64,000 nt of DNA from Streptomyces sp. NBC_00250 (GTDB taxonomy: Bacteria > Actinomycetota > Actinomycetes > Streptomycetales > Streptomycetaceae): NCBI RefSeq assembly GCF_036192275.1, contig NZ_CP108088.1:1922001-1986000 (forward strand), in the 5' to 3' direction. The first letter of the stretch is position 1, and every line of letters begins with the position of its first letter. Under the pieces are notes generated by a model that saw only the letters and a program-made list of their open reading frames with translations, was not told the origin of the DNA and did no database searches. The translations under genes were made by a program, and so were the position numbers. Below, in pieces: positions 40,328 through 48,398 of this stretch.

Positions 40328-41176
40328 ATGCGTGTACTTGTAGCGGGCGCCACGGGCGCCGTCGGTCGTCAGCTCGTGCCGCGCCTGGAGGCGGCCGGCC
40401 ACGAGGTCGTGGGTCTGTCACGGCGCGGGCCGAACCCCGTGGACGTGCTGGACGCCGGGGCGGTGCACCGGACGGTGGCCGAGGCCGCGCCGGACGCGGT
40501 GGTCCACCAGCTCACGGATCTCGGGGCGGCGGACGGCTCCGCGAACAACCGCGTACGGGTCGAGGGCACCCGGAACCTGGTGGACGCGGCGCGCGCGGCC
40601 GGCGTCGGCCGGATCGTCGCGCAGTCGATCAGCTGGGCGTACGCCCCCGGGGACGCGCCCGCCGACGAGTCCGTACCGCTCGATCCGACGGAGGAGGTGC
40701 CCCGGTCGCGCATCGTCGCCGGGGTGCGGGCCCTGGAGTCCGCCGTGGCCGAGCTCCCCGAGGCGGTCGTCCTGCGGTACGGGATCCTGTACGGCCCCGG
40801 CACCTGGTACGCGCCGGGCGGCGCCGTGGCCGCCGCGCTCGCCGGGGATCCGGCGGCCCGGTTCCTCGGAAGCACGGCGGCCGACGACGGGGTGAGCTCC
40901 TTCGTGCACGTGGCCGACGCCGCCGAGGCGGCCGTACGGGCCCTCGCGTGGCCCTCGGGCGCGTACAACGTGGTGGACGACGAGCCCGCGTCCGGGCACA
41001 CCTGGCTGCCGGTCCTCGCGGAGGCCCTGGGCGTCCCGGCCCCGGCGCGGAGCGAGGGCCGGGTGCCGTGGGCGCGGGGCGCGGTGAACGCGCGGGCCCG
41101 TGCCCTGGGGTGGGCCCCGGCCCACCCGTCCTGGCGGACGGGCTTCGCGGACCGGGACCCGGGCCGCCCCGGCTGA
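40328..41176 (+). CDS. NAD-dependent epimerase/dehydratase-family (extended SDR) protein
   Basis: A 282-residue cytoplasmic Rossmann protein. The dinucleotide motif is GATGAVG (7-13). The central strand and active-site region show the SISWAYAP segment and the LRYGILYGPGTWY motif typical of the family, although the classical YxxxK is not clear, so catalysis is uncertain. The C terminus has the AYNVVDDEPASGHTWL and ALGWAPAHPSWRTGF signatures seen in NmrA/epimerase-like oxidoreductases. No close partner gene; the stop is only 4 bp from the end of the convergent livK gene. Probably translated from a leaderless message (see the -10-like box). Confidence 0.85.
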   Translation: MRVLVAGATGAVGRQLVPRLEAAGHEVVGLSRRGPNPVDVLDAGAVHRTVAEAAPDAVVHQLTDLGAADGSANNRVRVEGTRNLVDAARAAGVGRIVAQSISWAYAPGDAPADESVPLDPTEEVPRSRIVAGVRALESAVAELPEAVVLRYGILYGPGTWYAPGGAVAAALAGDPAARFLGSTAADDGVSSFVHVADAAEAAVRALAWPSGAYNVVDDEPASGHTWLPVLAEALGVPAPARSEGRVPWARGAVNARARALGWAPAHPSWRTGFADRDPGRPG

Positions 41177-41180
41177 CCCG

Positions 41181-42446
41181 TTACGGGGTGTAGGACTTCG
41201 CGGCGTCGGCGACGAAGGGCTGACGGACGGTGCGCATGCCGCCGGGGACCTTCTTGTCCGGCTGGATGATGACGGACTCCCGGGACGACGGGGCCTTGGG
41301 GTCGCCGAGGTCGTGGCTCATCCCGAAGCCGGCGTCGTAGGACGTCAGCGTCAGGAGCGCCTTGTCGACACCGTCACGGGTGAGGTCCTTGCTCTCGCAG
41401 GCCTTCTTCAGGGCCTCGCCGAAGACGCTCGCCGCGGTCCAGCCGGCGACGATGCCGTTGTCGAGGGAGTCGCTCGGGTAGGCGGCCTTGTAGTCGGCGA
41501 CGAGCTTCTTCGCGGTCGGGGTGTCCGCGCCGATGGGGAGGCTCGGGGAGGCGAACCAGTACATCTTCTCCAGGGCGGGACCGGCCTGGGTGCCGAGGAG
41601 CTGCGGGGCGAAGGCAGAGTTGTTGCCGATGACGGGCACCTTGAGGCCGGTGGCGGCGGCGACCCCGACGAGGGAGGCGGCCTGGCGGGGGCCCGCGCTG
41701 ATGACGATGCCCTTGACCCCGGCCTGCTTGAGCGCCGCGACCTGCGCCGACATGTCGTTGTCGGTGGGCTTGATCTTCTGCTCGACGACGGTCAGGCCCG
41801 CCTTCTCCGCCGCGTACTTCGAGCCCTTGAGGGCGTTCTCGCCGTAGTCGCCCTCGAAGTAGACGTGGCCGAGCTTGTCGCCCGACTTCAGGCCCTTCTC
41901 CTTGAGCAGGAAGTCGACGGCGTTGATGGTCTCGACGTCGTACGTGGCGCCCAGGACGCGGATGTACGGGGAGCCCAGCAGCGAGGCCGACCAGGCCTGC
42001 GGGAGGACGAGGCCCTTGTCCTTGACGTCCACCCGGGGCTTGACGGCGGCGACGAACGGGGAGCCGATGAACTGGGCGTAGCCGACGACCTTCGGCTCCA
42101 GTTCGGTGTAGGCGGCGAGGGCCTTCTGCGGGTCGTAGCCGTGGTCGCGGACGGTCAGCTCCAGCTGTCGGCCGCAGATCCCGCCGGCGGCGTTGACCTG
42201 CTTCACGTACAGCTGCTGGGCCTGGGTGACGCTCTTTCCGAGGGTGGCGTACACGCCGGTCATGTCGGTGAGCGCGCCGAGCGAGATCGTCTTGTCGGTG
42301 ACGCCCTCGCCGGTCTTCACCCCGCCCGCGCCGGTCTGCTTGCCGTCGCCGGTCTTCGCCTTGGAGCTGCATCCGGCGGCGGTGAGGGCGACCAGTGCGG
42401 CGAGCGCGGCGGCCAGGCCCCGCACGGCCTGTCGTCTGTGGGTCAT
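41181..42446 (-). CDS. livK: Branched-chain amino acid ABC transporter substrate-binding lipoprotein
   Basis: A 421-residue extracytoplasmic binding protein anchored by a lipid. The lipobox LTAAGC puts the modified cysteine at 26. The mature part begins with the type I periplasmic-binding core ISLGALTDMTGVYATLG and keeps the two-lobe pattern (GIVISAGPRQAASL, WTAASVFGEALKKACESKDL). The ligand is presumably a branched-chain amino acid or amide, given the LivFGHM genes. It is the last gene of the five-gene liv operon and is coupled to livM by an ATGA overlap. Its stop lies 4 bp from the convergent epimerase stop, with no room for a classical terminator between them. Confidence 0.93.
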   Translation of the reverse strand: MTHRRQAVRGLAAALAALVALTAAGCSSKAKTGDGKQTGAGGVKTGEGVTDKTISLGALTDMTGVYATLGKSVTQAQQLYVKQVNAAGGICGRQLELTVRDHGYDPQKALAAYTELEPKVVGYAQFIGSPFVAAVKPRVDVKDKGLVLPQAWSASLLGSPYIRVLGATYDVETINAVDFLLKEKGLKSGDKLGHVYFEGDYGENALKGSKYAAEKAGLTVVEQKIKPTDNDMSAQVAALKQAGVKGIVISAGPRQAASLVGVAAATGLKVPVIGNNSAFAPQLLGTQAGPALEKMYWFASPSLPIGADTPTAKKLVADYKAAYPSDSLDNGIVAGWTAASVFGEALKKACESKDLTRDGVDKALLTLTSYDAGFGMSHDLGDPKAPSSRESVIIQPDKKVPGGMRTVRQPFVADAAKSYTP

Positions 42447-43579
42447 CGTGTCTCCCCTGAGGGTTCGGTGGTGGTAGGGGTGTGCGTGGGGTTCTTGGGG
42501 CTCTTGCCGCTTCCGGGTTTCCCGGGCCTTCGGGCCGCGAGCCGGGCCAGGCCTCCGGGCAGGAAGAGCACCACCGCGACGACGGCGGCGCCGTACAGGT
42601 AGCGCGCGGCCTCCCCCGGTGCGATGCCGCCCGTTCCCGGGGCGGAGACCAGCGGGAGCGCGTCGCTGTAGCGGTTGAGGAGCTGGGGCAGGAGGGAGAC
42701 GAAGACTCCTCCGGCCACCGCGCCCGCGACCGAGCCGAGGCCGCCGATGACGATCATCGCCAGGTATTCGAGGGAGAGAGCCATGCCGAAGTACTCCGGC
42801 ACCGTGCGCTGGAAGACCAGGGCGAGCAGGACGCCGGCGAGGCCCGCGTACATGGAGGACAGGACGAAGACGGCGGCGCGGTAGCGGGCGACCGGGATGC
42901 CCATGACGCCGGCGGCGATCCGGTGGTCGCGGATGGCGTTCATCGCGCGTCCGGGGCGGCCCTTCAGGACGCCTCGGGCGAAGAGCACCCCGCCGAGGAG
43001 CAGGACCAGTCCGAGGTACCAGAGCTTCTCCACCGCCCCGAACGGCACCTGTGCGACGAGGAGTTCGGTGTCGTCGAAGGTGAGGCCGAAGAGGGAGAGC
43101 GGCGGGACCGCGCGGCCGTTGTACCCGCCGGTGAGGTCATGGGCGTTGAAGAGCACGTGCTGGCCGATGAAGATCAGCGCGAGGGTGGCGATGCCGAGGT
43201 ACGCGCCGCGCAGCCGACCCGCGATGGGGCTGAACACCCCGCCCGTCAGGCCCGCGAGGGCGACCGCGAGGACGGCGGCGAGCCAGCCGGGCAGGCCGAG
43301 CCCGGCGAGTCCGTCGGTGCCGTCCCCGGCGAAGGCGCAGTAGCCGTAGGCGCCGACGGCGAGGAAGAAGGCGTGTCCCATGGAGAGTTGGCCGGTGGCG
43401 CCGGTCAGCAGGTTGATGCCGATCGCGCCGAGGGCGGCGACCATCGCGAACAGTCCGGCCTGGAGCCAGAACCGGTCGAGGTAGAAGGGCAGGACGAGGA
43501 GGACGAGGCCGGCGGCGACCCCTCCGTACAGCGCCGGGGTGCGGACCCGCAGGCCGCTCCGGGCGAGGGTCTCAGACAC
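42443..43579 (-). CDS. livM: Branched-chain amino acid ABC transporter permease LivM
   Basis: A 378-residue inner-membrane permease with about nine hydrophobic helices and the LivM-type sequences INLLTGATGQLSMGHAFF and GIATLALIFIG. The EAA-like cytoplasmic loop follows GRPGRAMNAIRDHRIAAGVMGI. The C terminus is a Pro/Thr-rich tail (PTTTEPSGETR) that continues into the ATGA overlap with livK. GTG follows AAGGAG at 7 bases, inside the end of livH (8-bp overlap). It pairs with LivH to form the translocation channel. Confidence 0.93.
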   Translation of the reverse strand: MSETLARSGLRVRTPALYGGVAAGLVLLVLPFYLDRFWLQAGLFAMVAALGAIGINLLTGATGQLSMGHAFFLAVGAYGYCAFAGDGTDGLAGLGLPGWLAAVLAVALAGLTGGVFSPIAGRLRGAYLGIATLALIFIGQHVLFNAHDLTGGYNGRAVPPLSLFGLTFDDTELLVAQVPFGAVEKLWYLGLVLLLGGVLFARGVLKGRPGRAMNAIRDHRIAAGVMGIPVARYRAAVFVLSSMYAGLAGVLLALVFQRTVPEYFGMALSLEYLAMIVIGGLGSVAGAVAGGVFVSLLPQLLNRYSDALPLVSAPGTGGIAPGEAARYLYGAAVVAVVLFLPGGLARLAARRPGKPGSGKSPKNPTHTPTTTEPSGETR

Positions 43580-44462
43580 GGGCGAGCTCCTTCGTGCCGA
43601 AGAGTCCGGCCGGGCGGATCAGGAGCACCCCGACCATGACGAGATAGGGGGCGAGGTCGCCGATCCCGCGGCCGAGGAACGCCAGGTCGCTCTGGTAGCC
43701 GGTGGCGAGGGACTCGGTGACGCCGACGAGGAGGCCGCCGACGAGGGCGCCCGTGGTGGAGTCGAGGCCGCCGAGGATGGCGGCGGGGAAGGCCTTGAGC
43801 GCGGCGAGCGAGGTCGCCCGCTCCAGGCCCGGGGTCGGGAAGACGGTCAGGAAGAGCGCGGCGACGGCGGCGAGACCGCCGGCGACCGCCCAGGCGCCGA
43901 TCGAGACCCGGCCGAGCCGGATGCCCATGAGGGCGGCGGTCTCCTGGTTCTCGGCGGCGGCCCGCATGGCGACGCCCCAGGAGGTGTACCGGAAGGCCAG
44001 CAGGAAGGCGGTGATGAGAAGGGCCGCGGCGAGCAGGGCGGCGATCCGGGTCTCCGCGATGGTGACCCCGCCGACGGTGACGACGGCGTCGCCCCAGGGG
44101 TCTCCGAGGGCGAGGATGTCGGTGCCGATCCGGCGGGTCAGCTCGGTGGCGAGCAGGATGTCGACGCCGATGGTGACGATGGCGAGGACGCTGTGGTCGC
44201 CGCCCCGGTGGCGGCGCATCACGAGGAACTCGACGGCCGCGCCGACCACCGCCGCGCCGGCGATGCCGGCGAGCAGGGCGGGCCAGAAGCCGATCTCGTC
44301 GTGGAGGACGGCGGTCACGTATCCGCCGGCCAGCAGGAGGGAGGCGTGGGCGAAGTTGACGACCTCGGTGGCCCGGAAGATGACCACGAAGCCGAGGGCG
44401 ATGAGGGCGTAGATCGAGCCCAGTGAGATGCCGTTGATCAGGAACTCGGCGAAGGTGCTCAC
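43572..44462 (-). CDS. livH: Branched-chain amino acid ABC transporter permease LivH
   Basis: A 296-residue inner-membrane permease, about eight helices, beginning INGISLGSIYALIALGFVVIF, the LivH hallmark, with the downstream NFAHASLLLAGGYV and the cytoplasmic MRAAAENQETAALMGIRLG loop that contacts the ATPases. GTG start (VSTFAEF) behind GAGGAG at 8 bases. It starts inside the last codons of livG (4-bp overlap) and overlaps livM by 8 bp. Confidence 0.94.
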   Translation of the reverse strand: MSTFAEFLINGISLGSIYALIALGFVVIFRATEVVNFAHASLLLAGGYVTAVLHDEIGFWPALLAGIAGAAVVGAAVEFLVMRRHRGGDHSVLAIVTIGVDILLATELTRRIGTDILALGDPWGDAVVTVGGVTIAETRIAALLAAALLITAFLLAFRYTSWGVAMRAAAENQETAALMGIRLGRVSIGAWAVAGGLAAVAALFLTVFPTPGLERATSLAALKAFPAAILGGLDSTTGALVGGLLVGVTESLATGYQSDLAFLGRGIGDLAPYLVMVGVLLIRPAGLFGTKELARV

Positions 44463-45382
44463 GCGGCGGACTCCTCTCCGAGGTAGGCGCGGACGACCGC
44501 CGGGTCGTTCTGGACGTCGGCGGGTGCCCCGTCGGCGATCCGGCGGCCGAAGTCGAGGACGGTGACGGAGTCGGCGAGCCGCATCACCAGGCCCATGTCG
44601 TGCTCGACGAGGAGCACCGAGATGCCGAGGCTGTCGCGGACCCCGGCGATGACCGAGGCGGTACGGCGCCGCTCGTCCGCGGTCATGCCGGCGACGGGCT
44701 CGTCGAGCAGCAGGAGCTTCGGCTCCATGCAGAGGGCGCGGGCCAGTTCGGCGAGTTTCTGCTGCCCGTACGGGAGGGAGCCCGCCGGCCGCCCGAGCTG
44801 CTGCTCCAGGCCGACGAAGGCGGCGATCTCCCGGACCCGGGCTCGGTGGCGCGCCTCCTCGCGGGCGGCGGAGGGGAGCCGCAGTCCGGCGGCGACGAAG
44901 CCGGTACGGGTCAACCGGTGGCGGCCGAGCATCAGGCTGTCCTCGACGGTGGCGCGGGGCGGCAGGGCCAGGTTCTGGAAGATCCGGCCGACGCCGAGGT
45001 CCGCGATCCGGTGCGGGGGCAGGGCGGTCAGCTCGTGCGGGCCGAGGTGAACGGAGCCCTCGGTGGCGCGGTAGACGCCGGAGAGGACGTTGAAACAGGT
45101 GGACTTCCCGGCGCCGTTGGGCCCGATGAGGGCGTGCACGGTGCCGGGCCGGACGGTGAAGCCGACGCTGTCGAGGGCGGTGAGGCCGGCGAAGCGGACG
45201 GTGAGGTCGCGGACTTCGAGAGCGAGTGGTGCTGCGGGGCCGGGGGCGCCAGGGGTGGTCGCTGCTGGGGGGACGGGAGCGCCGGGGGTGGTCGCTGCTC
45301 GGGGGCCGGGGGCCGTGGGGCCGTCGGGTCCGGGCTCCGGATCGGGTCCCGGGGGCTGGTGCGGTGTCGGCCGTGCTGTCAT
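44459..45382 (-). CDS. livG: Branched-chain amino acid ABC transporter ATP-binding protein LivG
   Basis: A 307-residue cytoplasmic ATPase. The first ~53 residues are an unusual Pro/Ala/Gly-rich extension with an 11-residue repeat. The ABC core begins at LEVRDLTVRF; Walker A GPNGAGKS is at 87-94, the LivG-type signature is LPYGQQKLAELARAL, Walker B LLLLDEP, and the H-loop is in LLVEHDMGLV. ATG follows GGGAGGA. Its ATG overlaps the end of livF (ATGA). It works with LivF as the motor for LivHM. Confidence 0.93.
   Translation of the reverse strand: MTARPTPHQPPGPDPEPGPDGPTAPGPRAATTPGAPVPPAATTPGAPGPAAPLALEVRDLTVRFAGLTALDSVGFTVRPGTVHALIGPNGAGKSTCFNVLSGVYRATEGSVHLGPHELTALPPHRIADLGVGRIFQNLALPPRATVEDSLMLGRHRLTRTGFVAAGLRLPSAAREEARHRARVREIAAFVGLEQQLGRPAGSLPYGQQKLAELARALCMEPKLLLLDEPVAGMTADERRRTASVIAGVRDSLGISVLLVEHDMGLVMRLADSVTVLDFGRRIADGAPADVQNDPAVVRAYLGEESAA
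45246..45304 (-). repeat. 33-bp in-frame direct repeat in livG
   Basis: A stretch of about 26 bp beginning GCGCCAGGGGTGGTCGCTGC recurs 33 bp later with two or three changes. It encodes the 11-residue repeat in the LivG N-terminal extension. Confidence 0.7.
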
Positions 45383-46197
45383 CGGGCTTCCTCCCAGCGG
45401 GACAGGACCGGGTGCGTGGCACGGGCGCGGGCCGCGTCGGCGGCGGCGTCCTCGTCGACCACGCCCAGATAGCGGCGGCGTACCTCGTCGGAGGCGGCGA
45501 GTTCGTCGGCCGGGCCGGAGAGGGTGACCTCGCCGACCTCCAGGACGTACGCGCGGGAGGCGAGCCGCAGCGCGAGCGCCGCGTTCTGCTCGACGAGCAG
45601 CACCGCCGTGCCCTGGGCGTTGATCTCCCGGACGGCGTCCGCGATCCGGGCCGCCATCAGCGGGGCGAGCCCGAGCGAGGGTTCGTCGAGCAGGAGCAGG
45701 CCCGGTCCGGCCATCAGGGCCCGGCCGACGGCCAGCATCTGCTGTTCGCCGCCGGAGAGCAGCCCGGCGGGCTGGCGGGCGCGCTCCGCGAGGACCGGGA
45801 AGAGCTCGTGGACCCGGCGGAGCGCGGCGGCCTTCGCCGTCCGGCCGCCGCGTCTGCCGAGCGCTCCGGCGCGCAGGTTGTCCTCGACCGTCATCCGGGC
45901 GAAGACCTGGCGGCCCTCGGGCACTTGGGAGACGCCGGCCGCGACGACGCGGTCGGGCGGCAGCCCGTCGAGCGGCCGGCCGTCGCGGCGCACCGTGCCG
46001 GAGACCACGGCGCCGCCGTGGAACCGCAGGGTGCGCGAGACCGCCCGCAGCAGCGTCGACTTGCCGGCTCCGTTGCCTCCGAGGACGGTGACGATCTCGC
46101 CCGCCGGTACGGTCAGCGACACCTGCCGCAACGCGCGTACCGGTCCGTATACCGCCGTCAGGTCCGTCACCTCGAGGGCGGGTGCGGTACCTCCCAT
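45379..46197 (-). CDS. livF: Branched-chain amino acid ABC transporter ATP-binding protein LivF
   Basis: A 272-residue cytoplasmic ATPase and the first gene of the liv operon. Walker A GGNGAGKS is at 40-47, the signature LLSGGEQQMLAVGRAL, Walker B LLLLDEPSLGLAP, and H-loop region LLVEQN. The ~30-residue C-terminal tail is Ala/Arg-rich and extends past typical LivF. ATG with GGGGAA five bases upstream. The promoter must lie in the 205-bp gap shared with the divergent PucR-type regulator gene. Confidence 0.94.
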   Translation of the reverse strand: MGGTAPALEVTDLTAVYGPVRALRQVSLTVPAGEIVTVLGGNGAGKSTLLRAVSRTLRFHGGAVVSGTVRRDGRPLDGLPPDRVVAAGVSQVPEGRQVFARMTVEDNLRAGALGRRGGRTAKAAALRRVHELFPVLAERARQPAGLLSGGEQQMLAVGRALMAGPGLLLLDEPSLGLAPLMAARIADAVREINAQGTAVLLVEQNAALALRLASRAYVLEVGEVTLSGPADELAASDEVRRRYLGVVDEDAAADAARARATHPVLSRWEEAR

Positions 46198-46402
46198 GGT
46201 TCCCCTTTTCCGGGTTTCCCGGCCGCTTCTTGTTACTCGGCCGTTCGATGGCGCTCACCCCAACACCGCGCCGGACCGCGCGTCCACGGCCCGCGGCCGA
46301 ATCGCTGCCGGTGACCAGCGGGCGCGCCGAAGGGCTGTGCATGCGCACAACGCTGCGCGTCAGGGCTGTGCGGCGGGGGCCGGGGCGGTGGATCCTCCGG
46401 GC

Positions 46403-47611
46403 ATGGGACGGCGCAGACGGCGGACCGGTGACGACTGGAAGGTGCTCGCGCTGGCGTGCACGGCGCTTCTGGAGCGGGTGCCGGAGCTGGTGGACGAGCA
46501 TCTGAGGGAACTCCACGCGTACGAGCCCGCCTACGGGCGGATCCTGCCGTACGACCGGCACTGGCAGGAGGCCGAGGAGGCGATGCGGATCGGGATCGAG
46601 ATGATCTCGGCGCCGCGCAACTCCCCCCGGCGCGACCTGGAGCACGCGGACGAGATGGGCAGGCGGCGGGCCGCGCAGGGCATGCCCCTCGAACTGGTGG
46701 TGCACGCCTACCGGCATGCCGGGCACCTGGTCTGGGACGCGCTGATCGAGGGCGCGGGGGCGGACACGGCGCAGCTCGCGGCGCTGATGCAGTCGGCGAC
46801 GACGGTGTGGTCGGCGGTGGACGCGCAGGCGGACACGGCGTCGGAGGCGTACCGGACGACGGAGCTCGAACTGCGCCGCCGCACGGACGAACAGCTCCAG
46901 GCGCTCCTGGACGCGCTGCTCCAGGGCCAGCGCTCGCCCGAGCTGATCTCGCGGGCGGCGGCGGGCCTGGACCTGCCGGAGCAGGGGCGGTACGCGGTGG
47001 TGGTGCTGCGCTACGACCGGCGGGAGGAGCGGGAGCCGTTCCACCGACAGGTGCAGGGCGAGGGGGTGCGGTTCCTGTGGCGGATGGGGGCCGACTGCGA
47101 GCTGGGGGTGGTGGCGCTGGCCGGGGACACCGGTCTGGACGCGCTGTCGGAACTCCTGGACGGGCGGTGCCCTGGCCCCGGCGGGATCAGTCCGGTGGTG
47201 GTGGGGCTGACCGAGCTGGGCCGGGCGCGGCGGCTCGCCGAGCTGGCGCTGCGGACGTGTCCGCCGGGCAGCCGCGAGATCGTACGGCTCGACCGGCGGA
47301 TGGCGGGCGCCCTGGTGGTGGGCCAGCCGGAGGTGGCGAGCCTGCTGGTCTCGGACGTCCTGGGGGGCCTGCTCGAACTGGACCCGGCGGACCGGGCGGT
47401 GCTCCTGGAGACGCTGGACGCGTGGCTGGAGTGCGAGGGGTCGGCGGGACGGGCGGCGGGACGGCTGTACTGCCACCGGAACACGGTGTTCAACCGCTTG
47501 CGACGCCTTGAGCAGCTGACGGCACGGTCGTTGTCCCGGCCGCGGGACCTGACGGAGATGACACTGGCCCTGGACGCGTTCCGGCTGACGGCCTCGGGGG
47601 GTGCTGTCTGA
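46403..47611 (+). CDS. PucR/CdaR-type helix-turn-helix transcriptional regulator
   Basis: A 402-residue cytoplasmic regulator. The N-terminal half is helical (RsbR/GGDEF-like sensory region of the family), and the C-terminal 60 residues hold the PucR-type HTH (GRAAGRLYCHRNTVFNRLRRLEQLT) followed by LTEMTLALDAFRL. It is divergent from the liv operon, the usual arrangement for a local regulator, so control of branched-chain amino acid uptake is inferred. The ATG at MGRRRRRTGDD is chosen; ribosome sites are weak and an upstream GTG (46388, five codons) is possible. The gene is followed 71 bp later by a small membrane protein gene. Confidence 0.85.
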   Translation: MGRRRRRTGDDWKVLALACTALLERVPELVDEHLRELHAYEPAYGRILPYDRHWQEAEEAMRIGIEMISAPRNSPRRDLEHADEMGRRRAAQGMPLELVVHAYRHAGHLVWDALIEGAGADTAQLAALMQSATTVWSAVDAQADTASEAYRTTELELRRRTDEQLQALLDALLQGQRSPELISRAAAGLDLPEQGRYAVVVLRYDRREEREPFHRQVQGEGVRFLWRMGADCELGVVALAGDTGLDALSELLDGRCPGPGGISPVVVGLTELGRARRLAELALRTCPPGSREIVRLDRRMAGALVVGQPEVASLLVSDVLGGLLELDPADRAVLLETLDAWLECEGSAGRAAGRLYCHRNTVFNRLRRLEQLTARSLSRPRDLTEMTLALDAFRLTASGGAV

Positions 47612-47682
47612 CGGCTTCGGGCGCCGACGCCGTCCGGCGGGCGCGGCCCCGGGTGGCCGAACGGACCTGCCAGGATGGGCCC

Positions 47683-48297
47683 GTGACGATCACTGTGGAC
47701 ATACGTACGAACCGCCCCCGGAGCAGGATCTTCGGGCGGGCGCTGTTGGCCGGGGCGGTGGCCGCGGGAGTCTGCTGTCTGGTGGGGCCCGAGCTCGCCG
47801 AGTCGACCCGGCTGCTCGTCCTGGTCACCGCCTTCGAGCACCGCTGGCCGAGTTTCCTGGTGACGGTCGTGCTGCTCGGCGCGGCGGTGCGGCTCCTCTC
47901 GGACCGGCCGGCGCTCCGGAGGCGGGTGCTCGCGGTGTGCGCGGCCGCGGTCGTCGGTGTCGTGTGGTTCCGGGCGGTCGTCTTCCCGATGATCGGCGCG
48001 GGCTGGCAGGAGACGGGCCGGACGGCGGCGCCCGGGGGCGTGGACCGGTACCTGGTGGTGGAGGAGGGCGCTGCCATGATCGACCCGCTGTGGCGGGTGT
48101 CGGTCGTGGACGGGTCGGGGCTCGCGGCGCGCCATTGGCCGGTCGGCTTCTTCAACGGCGACACCGCCGAGGGCGTACTGGAGCAGGTGGAATGGTCGGG
48201 GTCCGACGCCCTGGTCGTCACGACCGGTGACGGGGTCACGACCGTGCGTCTGGACGCGCGCGACGGGAGGCCGGACCGGGAGCTGTCGGTGCCGTAG
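47683..48297 (+). CDS. Membrane protein of unknown function (204 aa)
   Basis: Not a family I can name. Two or three hydrophobic segments are visible in the first half: about residues 18-38, 48-66 and 80-98. The C-terminal ~100 residues are hydrophilic and beta-rich (RYLVVEEGAAMIDPLWRVSV, VEWSGSDALVVTTGDGVTTVRLD), with an AxxHWPVGFFNGDTAEG segment. GTG with AGGA 8 bases upstream. The last codons and stop are part of a 20-bp tandem duplication. It follows the PucR-type gene on the same strand. Confidence 0.75.
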   Translation: MTITVDIRTNRPRSRIFGRALLAGAVAAGVCCLVGPELAESTRLLVLVTAFEHRWPSFLVTVVLLGAAVRLLSDRPALRRRVLAVCAAAVVGVVWFRAVVFPMIGAGWQETGRTAAPGGVDRYLVVEEGAAMIDPLWRVSVVDGSGLAARHWPVGFFNGDTAEGVLEQVEWSGSDALVVTTGDGVTTVRLDARDGRPDRELSVP

Positions 48298-48319
48298 GCG
48301 AGCTGTCCGTGCCGTAGGC
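48280..48319. repeat. 20-bp tandem duplication across a stop codon
   Basis: Two adjacent 20-bp copies (48280-48299 and 48300-48319) beginning GAGCTGTC differ at one base. The first contains the stop codon of the membrane-protein gene, the second lies just after it. Confidence 0.85.
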
Positions 48320-48364
48320 ACCGGCCGGGGCGTCCGTCGTCGGCAGCGCCCGGGGATGCCCGCG

Positions 48365-48389
48365 TCGGGGCCCCTTGGGAGGGCCCCGA
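48365..48389. terminator. Hairpin between the membrane-protein and glycerate kinase genes
   Basis: TCGGGGCCC and GGGCCCCGA pair (9 bp) around a 7-base loop in the convergent gap. Confidence 0.7.
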
Positions 48390-48398
48390 GACGGGTTC

